Below are positions 55,065-64,000 of a stretch of 64,000 nucleotides of DNA, piece by piece. Position 1 is the first letter of the stretch; each line of letters begins with the position of its first letter. This stretch comes from Larix kaempferi (lineage: Eukaryota > Streptophyta > Pinopsida > Pinales > Pinaceae): the NCBI GenBank assembly GCA_027924585.1, contig BSBM01000076.1, forward strand, positions 2,804,501 to 2,868,500, written 5' to 3'. A model generated the notes under the pieces. That model was not told the origin of the DNA. It made no database searches and saw only the letters and a program-made list of their open reading frames with translations. The position numbers were made by a program, and so were the translations under genes.

Positions 55065-56531
55065 TTGGTGGCCAAAATCCAGGAGTATGATCTTGAAATT
55101 CGGCCCACTAAACTGATAAATGGACAGGGCTTAGCTAAGATGTTAACTCAGAAAAATGAAGAGGCCATTGACATGTGTTGTGCAAGCCTTTCATCTCATC
55201 CTCATATGACACCAGCTTTACAGGACCTAGATAATCATTGGTACTCCGACATTATATACTTTCTGCTACACCTGGATGTCCCAGATCATCTCAAGGGACA
55301 TAAAAGAAGAGCTCTTAGGTTAAAAACCACCAGGTATTGCCTCACTCAAGAGGGTTTGGGTTGGAGGAACCCTGATGGTGTGATACTTAGATGTGTGCAC
55401 GAGCAGGATTCCAAAAAGATCTTGACTGAATTCCATTCCGGATTTTGTGGGGTCCACTATGCAGCAAACACAACTGCTCATAAAATTCTGAGAGCAGGTT
55501 ACTATTGGCCAACTATTTTTGCTGATACTTACAAATATGTCAAGTATTGCCAGGAGTGTCAAATTTTCACGGGAAAGCCTAAATTGGCTTCTTTACCTCT
55601 CGCACCAGTAGTTGTCATTGCCCCTTTTCAACAATGGGGTCTCGACTTTATTGGCAAATTCCAAGACAACTCTAGCAATGGATTTTGCTGGATCCTCACT
55701 GCAACTGATTACTTCACTAAATGGGTAGAAGCTATACCCACCAAAGCAGCCGTTGAAAAGGTAATCATGGATTTCATTGAGGATAGGATCATCACCCGTT
55801 TTGGCACTCCCCTGAAGATAACAACAGACAATGCTAAGGCTTTCAGTTCGACGGAGATGAATGATTTTTGCTTCAAGTATGGCATTGTTTTATCACACTC
55901 TTCTGATTATTATCCCCAGAGAAATGGACTTGCAGAGTCCTCAAACAAAAATTTGATGACCATCCTTAAGAAAACTGTGGGGGATAACAAGAGGTCTTGG
56001 GATAGCAAAATCAAGTATGCATTCTGGGCAGATAGGATCACCAAGAAGAATTCCACTGGAAAGACTCCTTTTGAACTTGTTTATGGCATCACAGCAGCCT
56101 TGCCTTTCAACATGCAAATACCCATTTACAAAATGTTGACTAATTATGGTACCGAAAGATTGGAGTTAGATGACAGGGCAAACCAAATCATTGAACTTGA
56201 TGAAAGCAGGAGGACATCATTGGACAAAATGTTAAGACATCAGGAAAGCATGAAGACCACTTTTGATAAGTCAGCTAAGCCTAGAGATTTCCAAGTGGGG
56301 GACACTGTTCTCTTGTGGGACAAGAGAGGGGAAAAACCAGGGAAGCATGGAAAATTTGACAGCCTTTGGAAAGGTCCTTTTATCATACGTTGTCAGGCCG
56401 GAACACATTCTTTCTTTCTGAATACCATGGATGGAGAGATGATACCATTGCCCAGAAACGGGCAACATCTGAAACCATTTTATCGGAACAACATTCGAGA
56501 TGACCAGGGGGTCATTTCAGGAGATTCCTAA
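55065..56531 (+). CDS. E5 pol remnant: RNase H tail and integrase
   Basis: 488-codon ORF. Homology to E1 already begins at about 55059 (VAKIQEYDLEIRPTK), so the first Met is probably not a real start but the edge of a deletion. Integrase is complete: HHCC finger (HSGFCGVHYAANTT, CQECQ), catalytic D194, D255 and E291 with 60- and 35-residue spacing, then the GKHGKFDSLWKGPF C-terminal segment; no chromodomain. The motif before the catalytic Glu is PQRNGLAES where E1 has PQGNGLAES, a Gly to Arg change at a well-conserved place. Similar to E1 along its whole length, so families A and B are one lineage. It might still be translated from the LTR promoter, but that is speculation. Confidence 0.9.
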   Translation: MVAKIQEYDLEIRPTKLINGQGLAKMLTQKNEEAIDMCCASLSSHPHMTPALQDLDNHWYSDIIYFLLHLDVPDHLKGHKRRALRLKTTRYCLTQEGLGWRNPDGVILRCVHEQDSKKILTEFHSGFCGVHYAANTTAHKILRAGYYWPTIFADTYKYVKYCQECQIFTGKPKLASLPLAPVVVIAPFQQWGLDFIGKFQDNSSNGFCWILTATDYFTKWVEAIPTKAAVEKVIMDFIEDRIITRFGTPLKITTDNAKAFSSTEMNDFCFKYGIVLSHSSDYYPQRNGLAESSNKNLMTILKKTVGDNKRSWDSKIKYAFWADRITKKNSTGKTPFELVYGITAALPFNMQIPIYKMLTNYGTERLELDDRANQIIELDESRRTSLDKMLRHQESMKTTFDKSAKPRDFQVGDTVLLWDKRGEKPGKHGKFDSLWKGPFIIRCQAGTHSFFLNTMDGEMIPLPRNGQHLKPFYRNNIRDDQGVISGDS

Positions 56532-56835
56532 ACCTTATCTTTTTCAAATTATGCAATCTTTTGTACCATATTGATGTATCATAGTTTCATATGTTAGTTT
56601 TTTGTATCATATTTCATATATATGCTAGAAAAAGAAAAAAGTTTTTGTTTTCATACGCTTTTGAAAAAAGAAAGGAAAAATGTTATGTTGGTATTTCATT
56701 ATTGGTATTATTTATCATGGAGATGTTTCACTAAGACACTTCCGTTTCTGTGCAGGAAATTGATATTCTGGGGTTCTCGAATACTCTTTTTGAACCATAG
56801 ATCAAACGAGCATCCGTCCCACAGTTGGAGCTAGA
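56532..56835 (+). other. E5 3' untranslated region
   Basis: AT-rich, no ORF of note, ending CCCACAGTTGGAGCTAGA before the LTR. The short purine tract parallels that of E1 and E3. Confidence 0.7.
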
Positions 56836-59086
56836 TGTTACCATCTTTTTGTACCATAGTTGGATTTTCTGGAGAGCCGCCATTTGACAAACATGATAAA
56901 TGTTTGATTCCAGTGTATCAGATGATCCAGCATATTGTGGCTAGCCAGTTGTGGTTAGCCTGTTTTGTTTTTTGAGTCGACATGACCATGGCCCCATGGG
57001 GGTTTGTAATAAAGTGTGCTAGTAGGATCTGAGTGCCTCGGTTCCTCATGACTGGATTAAGCAACTAAGGTATTCCAAGGAGTTTTTTCCCTTGTCAATT
57101 ATACTTTGCTTAAGGCGAGGTATAATCGATGAGGTTTTCTCCCGCTCCTCCAAAGCTGGAATGCCCGATTTTGAAAATTTGGCCATGGGGGGTTATTAGA
57201 GGCCAACTAATGTATATAAGCCTACTAGACATTGTTAGAATAGGTGTCGGTCATGTCCTAGGTCCATAAAACCCTCAGAAAAAATTTCGAAAAATTTTTA
57301 CCGGGTCCGTCGAAATTTGGGTTTTATTTATTTTTTAAATTTAATAAATTTATCTATAGTTTAAATAGAGAAATAATAATTTGTAATATGTCAGTCGTCC
57401 GGGGTCCGAATTCAGTGATTGATGGCTCGTTTCATAAGCCAAAAATCACACATGACCCATGGAGTAGCTAAACCCAACTTTCGGATGTCAATTCAGCCCT
57501 GTAATTAATATTTTCTCTGAAAAGTCATTTACAGAGAAATTATAAATTAAAATAATAAAATTGATTATTTTGGAGATAATCCAAATCTCTCCAAAATTAA
57601 TCAATTTGATTAAAATAAAAGGCTAAATGACATGGCAATGAGCATTTAGGAGGATTCCAATCAACTCCAAGCTATCCCAGTCAACCATCCAGTCACTAGC
57701 AAAAGATCTTCTTGAGCCAATTCGCCCTCCTCATGCAAAAAATCGATTTAGTGTGTTGTCATTTGATGATTGGGTTGGTGGTTAGCATTTATGTTAGAGA
57801 AGGGCGTCCTCATGACTCACCAATCATTCATGGCTTGTCTCCCTTTGCTAATTTGAGTTAGCACCTACCTATTACCACATGTCTCCATTAAACTAACTTG
57901 CACCTACCAAACCCTCACGTCAATCTTCCTCAAACTCGAGTTCTAGCCTTGTTGGAGTATGGTAGTTGGTTGTGATACATCCCATGCTCCACCCATGCGA
58001 ATTAGCACCTACCTTTTTCCACTTGTCATCCATTAACCAACTCGCATGCCTCCACATAGCTCACGCCCTTCCTACCACTCCTCACGTTATTCCTCACCAT
58101 AGTTCACGCCCTTCCTTGTTGTAGCATGCCTATTCGTTGGATATTACTTCCCAAAGTCGAGTCCTTGCCACCTCATGCCCTTTCACCAACCAACAACTCG
58201 ACTTTGACTATTGCTCACCTCTCCAAGCCCTTGATTGATTGGAATTCGACCTACTTGCCATTGCCAATTCGACCTAGGGTTAGCTTGTGTCTTTTTCTAT
58301 AAAGAGAGACCCATTTGGGTTATTATCTCAAGGATTTTTGTGCAAAGAAACTCTGGTGAAAATTGTAAGCTCTTGTTTAATAAAATATTTTGAGACTTTG
58401 GAGGTCATTCGATTGGGCTTTTGGCATTGTGTCTTCATCTCATGTGAAGTAATATCTCTTTCACCCTATTCTTATTTTGCAAATTTGATTATGATGCTTA
58501 TTGAAGACTAACAATCTAGTACTTAGGCTTCTAATCTCTTGCATTGAGTGTTTGTGTCTTCAGGGAATTCATCCATTGGGAGCTATGGGCATCTAATACC
58601 TTCACCTGATCGAGTGCTCCATTTATCTTAATACTTTATTTGCAGGGTTGTGAGCTTCTCCAAAGTACCTCTTGCCTTTCTCCAACAAAGAACTTTATTC
58701 AAACTATTGGAAACCGTGGTCTACAAGCTTCTATCTTCCAGCTCTCTTTTTCTCCTTAAAGTATTTTTTCCTTGCCTTGCTAAGCCTTCTTCTTATAGCC
58801 ATTTTTTATCTTCCTCACCTTTCTCTCCTTTTGCCCTCGTTTTCATCCTCCTCAATCTAGATCTTCCCTTGGCTTTCGTTTTTCCTTCCACCTTGCCCCC
58901 TTCGTCCATCCTCTAGCTCTACCTTCCTCCCTTTCGTTTTCTTCATCTCCTCCTTCTTCTAGCCCTCCACTCCTTTAGATCTCCTTTCCTCTCGTCCTTG
59001 TCCCATCTTGCTTCCTTTACTGCTGCTACCTCTCTTTTACTGCTGCTACCTTTGTTCTTTGCTGCCCCTTCTTTCATTTTTGCAGC
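56836..59086 (+). repeat. E5 3' LTR, interrupted by E6
   Basis: Begins TGTTACCATC. The promoter block is at 58298, AATAAAATATTTTGAGACTTTGG lies at about 58378, and a long pyrimidine-rich stretch runs about 58740-59030. The E6 terminus follows directly at 59087; the remaining LTR should lie beyond the window. Confidence 0.88.
58298..58304 (+). promoter_or_regulatory. TATA box of E5 3' LTR
   Basis: TATAAAG followed by AGAGACCCATTTGGGTTATTATC, the family-B core promoter block also present in the solo LTR and E6. Confidence 0.65.
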
Positions 59087-61139
59087 TGTTGTCCGCCAAT
59101 ATGCACACCAGCAGCGGAAATCTTTCGAAAGCTGTCTCTTCACTACAAGTGAGAGAGGTGTGGCCTTGGGGGCAAGCAATGAGCCAGGTACTGTCACCTG
59201 AATCCCAGCTCCTCCGTTTAGGCAAACTCCTAACGAAGCCAAGGGGGGTAGTCCCTAAAAGAGAGTTTCACTAAGGCTCTATTATTTATAGTGTTTTTTG
59301 GTGTTGTGATGCGGATGGGTGTTTTTTAGGAGTTTTTTGAGATGAAAGACAATTATAAAACTTTAAATAGTAAGACAAGATAACGCAATCCACGTTGCAA
59401 ACACAAGATGAAAGATACACTTGGGCAATAACTCAATCACTTTTCACAAAATATAACAGATAACTCCAATGTAGATATTTAAACAAGCAAAATATGAGAT
59501 AAAGGACCAGTGCCTTATGGAGTCAAGAATTAAATGGGAATTGTGAAAACTTGATACAAGTGCTTGAATTGAAAGTTCGTGAGAACGTTATGCAGCTTAT
59601 CTTGGTAAATTCAAAGTTTTAATTGTCTTGATTATTAGGGCTAAAACCAAGGGTATTCAAAGAGTGTCCGGAAAGTAGTTTTAAGCAGCCCCTTTAAGAG
59701 ACCTGTCGGGGCCTGTCTGGAATCACGGCGAGGCGCGCAATGCTAACCAGCCACCGTGTCGCAGATTGGGCGGTCCGGCGCCTCCCCTGAGAGCTGATTA
59801 AAATACTTTATGTCAACGCCGGTTCGTTGGTTATGGGGTGAAAGTTTTAATTAGATTTTCACTTGTAAATTAACAAGTCTTCCACCTTTCTGAGTACTAG
59901 CCCAACCTTTTCAGGTTGGCAGAGCATACGGGTGTAGGACAGAAACCAAGATAAATTAATTAAAGGGTGTGTGAGTGGAAAATTTTTATTATTTAGAAAG
60001 CCTTGTTCAACTCTCCGACAGAGAGCGCTCTTGACTCGGTCTTATGACCACAGTTCAAGAGACTTGCTAGATTAACAATGCCTAATGCAGGGATGATGCA
60101 GAAAACTAAAATGCCCTCCGATAGAGGGTGCTCTTGACTTGGATTTGGCCAAGTTCAAGAGACTTTGGTTTATTTTATGAAGCAGAAAGAAAGTAGTAGC
60201 AGTATATCTTAACTTGAAAAAGATTTTAAGCAATAATATTGACCACAAGATATGAATTACTGCTAACAATCGATGCTTGCGAAATAAATAAATCTAGTGT
60301 TCTACCACACAACTTTAATCTACTAGGTGGGATTGATCCCCGAAACAGGATCAACCACTAGAACCGCCTGCACTTGAGAACTCCAGCTAGCTGAAAGCTC
60401 TGCCAAGGAAACCGACGGGGATGGAAGAGTAACCACAAATTATGTGGTCCTGCCCTTCAGACGAAGTCTCAAGGATACAACTTCCGGCTGAGGGCTTTGG
60501 AAGAGAAACAAGATAAAAATAAATGAGAAATAAAGCTAACTACCCAAGAATCTCTTTCAGGTTCAAGACCCTACTCGGGAGAGCATGGGGGTAAGTGAAT
60601 ATGGAAGATAACTTTGAACGACTTATTAAGCAAAATGCTAATCTAAAAAAAATGAGATCACAAATCTAAGCTAAATCAAATCCCCAAGACCCAACACTCT
60701 TCCCCAAATGGGGAAGAAAAACCCAAGAATGGAGGACCTCTCCACTATAAATTTTATTAATATTTTACAAGTGCCTCAAGGGAAAATCCTTGGAAGGTCT
60801 TTAATGACTATCTATGAATAACTTATGAAATTTGGAAAAATGGAGCCCTCAATGGCTTTTACAAAGGATAAGAGGAATCTAGCTTTGCTTGTTCGTCTCT
60901 TTGTGTTTTTAATGGCTTCTCGCCTTGACTTCTACTCCCTGGAAATAATCTATAACAAAATAATTGCTCCAATACCCATTAGCATTAGTAATTTAAACAA
61001 CAAATTGACACTAGCTAATGTCTTAGATCCGCAAATTTCACCAAGCAAATGATAAAACCAGGGCTTGTTTTGTGATGTAAAATGAAAGTATTTTAAACAA
61101 AACTAAACTATTTGCAAGTGTTGAATTGACCAACTAAAT

Positions 61140-61640
61140 TGGCAGCCATACATGTGGATTTCAAGGACAGTCAACGTATAAATATCCTAGCTTGCAACCA
61201 ATAGAACACACTTTATGATAGTCAACTGAATGTACAATGAATGTCGAAAAAACAACAATCTTTGGGACAGTCTAGTTCAAGATAGATGATAACCAACAAT
61301 CTTTTTGACAAGCAGGAGTTTGAAAAGCAGTCAACAAAAGTTTAAACCAAACAGTGCTATAACAGTCCTCTAGTCTATCATATGGCAGCCAACAGTATTT
61401 TAGACAAAACACAGTGATAACAGTCCTCTACTAGTTCATATGGCAGTCAAACAGTCCATAGGACAGTCAACACAAGTTTGTAATGATGGCAGCGAATGAA
61501 TATTTCAAATTTAGGACAGTCAACTTGAAAAGATTTAAATGGCAACCGATACAAGCTTATGATAATTTAGATGGCAGCCAATGTTTCGGACAGTCAACTC
61601 CTAGTTTATATAGCAGTCAACAAATAATGCGACTAGCAAT
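61140..61640. repeat. Irregular (G)ACAGTCAAC / GGCAGCCAA repeat in E6
   Basis: More than ten dispersed copies of CAGTCAAC, CAGTCCTCTA or CAGCCAA-like words in about 500 bp. The matching place in the solo LTR (around 34450-34850) lacks them, so this is a local expansion in E6. Confidence 0.65.
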
Positions 61641-62670
61641 CAAAATCTAAACAAAACTAACCACTCAATAAACTATCCTAACTACATAAAAGCTACAATG
61701 CATTGCTAACAAACCTCTATGTTTTTTTTTTTTTGTTATGTGTTTATAGGTTCTTGAAGGGTGGACGAAAGCTATGAGGACGACAAGAATAGAAGGGAAT
61801 AAGGGTATGGGAGATAGTGTGAGGAGAGGATACAAAAAAGAAATAGGACGAATGGAAAAAGAAGTTTGAAGTAGGACGAGGAGAGGGAGAAAGTAGGACG
61901 AGAGGGAAGAAGGGCTTAAAAGAGGAGGACGAAACTAGGGTAAGAAGAGAATGAAATGAGTAGGACAAAAGGGGATAGGGTAGGAGAAAACTAGTAGAGG
62001 ATAGGCCTAGCAAATCAAGTGGGAAAAAGAAGTCAAGGAGCAAGTGATAAGGCTTGAAGAGAGAGCCTTTTAGAGCCAAGGTAACAAATTTTAACTTTTG
62101 AAAAAAGTGGATGGATCTTAGAGCAAAACCCCTTGTGCTTCTTCTAAAAAAAACAAATTCAACTTTATATAGATCCCGGAGAGACAATAAATATTAAGAG
62201 TTTACTTGTGATGATGAAGATGAGCTAGATGCAACCGAGCTCACACCCACCTACACCTGGAGAAACCTATCCAAAGACAAACAACTCAAATGCCAAAGTG
62301 AGATCAAAAATATGACTAGTATGCTACGAGAACCAAGGTTATATAAATGCCAGTACAACCGAATACATCCTATTCATATAACTCATTGATAAACATTGCA
62401 TAATAAACCAAATTGTAAACCACAAATGGTAGATCTTATGTTCTAGAATATAGACTTCTAAAGCTAGTTATTTGATCAATCACATAAGCATTTAAATTTG
62501 AAAGCATGGAAAAATATCACCTCACAAGAGAAACATTCATCAATGTTGCACAAATCGCATGGACCTCCAAAGTCTAACTTTATTTCCTTAAGCCAATAGC
62601 TTGTAATCACAAAATAGCAGAGTAACTTTACATCAAAAATCCATGAGATAATAGCCCCTAATGGGCCTCT

Positions 62671-62677
62671 CTTTATA
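62671..62677 (-). promoter_or_regulatory. TATA box of E6 LTR
   Basis: TATAAAG on the minus strand in GCTATAAAGAGAGGCCCATTAGG, matching the other family-B LTRs. Confidence 0.65.
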
Positions 62678-64000
62678 GCAAAACTAGATGCCAAAACCCT
62701 AGGTCGAATTGGCAAATAGACAAGTAGATTGAATTCCAATAAACACCAAGCTTTGGAGCTAAACAAAATGGACAAACTCGAGTTTGTGGTAGTTTGAATG
62801 GGAGAGGTGGCAAGCTCGACTTTGATGGTAGGTAAGTGGAGTATTAATATCCAATTAACACGCTCCAACTAGGATCCACGTGAGGCTTGTAGGTGCGAGT
62901 TAGAGATATGTGGAGGGGCGAATCAACAAGGGGATGGCATGTGGCATTTGGTAGGTACAAACTCGCATAGGTGTAGCATGGGAGACATCACAACCACTTA
63001 CCATACTCCAACAAGGTTCAAACTCGAGCTTGAATGAGATTGACGTGAGGATTTAGGGGATTGCGAGCTAGTTGATAGGATGACAAGTGGAGTGTGGTAG
63101 GTGCTAACTCATGTTTGCAAGGAGAGCCGAGCTATGGTGATGGGTGAGTCATGAGGGCGCCTACTCTAGACATAAATGCACATCCACCAAACCAATTACC
63201 ACATGACAACTCACTAAATTGACTTTTGCATGAAGGAGGGCGAATTAGCTCAAGTGGATCTCTTGCTGGTGACTGGATAGTTGACTTAAGCCACTTGGAG
63301 TTGATTGGAATCTTCATAAATGTCCATTGCCATGTCATTTAGCCTTTTATTTTAATCAAATTGATTAATTTTGGAGAGATTTGGATTATCTCCAAAATAT
63401 TCAATTTTATTATTTTAATTAATAATTTCTCTGAAAATGACTTTTTAGAGAAAATATTAATTACGAGGCTGAATTAACATCCGAAAGTTGGGTTTAGCTG
63501 CTCCATGGGTCATGTGTGATTTTTGGCTTATGAAACGAGCCATCAAACACTAAATTCGGACCCCGGATGACTGACATAATTACAGACTCAAATTTCTCTA
63601 TTTAAACTATAGAGAAATTTAATTAAAATTTAAAAATAATTAAAATTTAAAAAACCCCAATTTCGACGCGTCCGGTAAAAATTTTTCGAAATTTTTTTCT
63701 GGGGGTCCTAGAGACCTAGGACATGACCAAAACCTATTCTAATAGTGTCTAGTAGGTTTATACATTATAGTTGGACCCTAATAACCCCCCATGGCCAAAT
63801 TTCCAAAATCGGGCATTCCAGCTTTGGAGGAAGCGGGAGAAAAATCAAGAGATTATATTTCGCCTGAAGCAAAGTATAATCTGACGGTGAAAAAACTCCC
63901 TGGAATACCTTAGTTGTTTAATCCAGTCATGGGGAACCGAGCCACTCAGACCCAACTAGCACACTTTGATACAAACCCCCATGGGGCCATGGTCATGTCG

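Larger units (their letters stand above)
53306..59086 (+). mobile_element. E5: internally deleted Ty3/gypsy element of LTR family B
   Basis: 5' LTR portion 53306-55058, directly fused to the 3' end of pol (55059-56531), then 3' UTR and 3' LTR from 56836, which is cut at 59086 by E6. The sense sequence before the 3' LTR ends GGAGCTAGA, as in E1. LTR start TGTTACCA(A/T)C is a variant of the family-B start. Gag, protease, RT and most of RNase H are gone together with the LTR 3' half and primer site. The left flank is the hAT gene (GGGAT at 53301-53305). Confidence 0.88.
59087..64000 (-). repeat. E6: family-B LTR inserted in E5, right end outside window
   Basis: Starts exactly TGTTGTCCGCC and is collinear with the solo LTR 32581-37309. 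About 127 bases of LTR remain beyond the window edge, judged by the solo copy. The left flank is GCAGC (59082-59086). Whether it is a solo LTR or one end of a full element cannot be decided here. The first 165 bases are identical to the solo LTR, the rest clearly less so. Confidence 0.9.

Overview
The window is land-plant nuclear DNA made almost entirely of nested transposable elements. I see no complete host gene, rRNA or tRNA gene, or CRISPR array. The Ty3/gypsy elements with very long LTRs (4.5-4.9 kb), the tRNA-Asp and tRNA-Met primer sites, and the plant-type hAT and FolD fragments point to a seed plant with a large genome. A gymnosperm is plausible, but I cannot prove it from sequence alone.

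Layout. (1) 1-12759: a young minus-strand Ty3/gypsy element, E1 (LTR family A). It has a partial 3' LTR, an intact 1617-aa pol-type ORF, a tRNA-Asp primer site and a complete 4.5-kb 5' LTR. (2) 12760-16621: the gag-protease half and one LTR of a second, tRNA-Met-primed Ty3/gypsy element, E2, split by E1. (3) 16622-19120: a plus-oriented family-A LTR fragment, E0, split by E2. It is joined head to head to E3. (4) 19121-26958: a young minus-strand family-A element, E3. It carries only a gag-type ORF, with LTR, primer site, leader and 3' UTR homologous to E1. (5) 26959-32580: a decayed, probably transposase-like gene with an acidic 13-residue repeat and a DUF7869-like core. (6) 32581-37436: a 4.86-kb solo LTR of family B with a perfect 5-bp target duplication. 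(7) 37437-43602: AT-rich sequence with a 1.17-kb hAT-type non-autonomous element (perfect 8-bp target duplication) and two orphan exons of a cytosolic-type FolD gene. (8) 43603-51340: an old family-A LTR containing an old family-B LTR, which itself contains a probable Copia LTR. (9) About 51430-53305: a truncated hAT transposase pseudogene. (10) 53306-59086: E5, a deleted plus-strand family-B element keeping only the integrase end of pol, inserted in the hAT gene. (11) 59087-64000: E6, a minus-strand family-B LTR inserted in the 3' LTR of E5 and running off the window.

The most interesting reading is that E1 and E3 form a complementary pair. E1 encodes protease, RNase H, RT and integrase but no recognisable capsid. 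E3 encodes a capsid-type Gag but no enzymes. They share LTR ends, primer site, leader and 3' UTR, so their products could act in trans. E1 is also unusual because a complete plant/archaeal-type RNase H lies before the RT, while the usual gypsy RNase H after the RT has lost all its catalytic residues.
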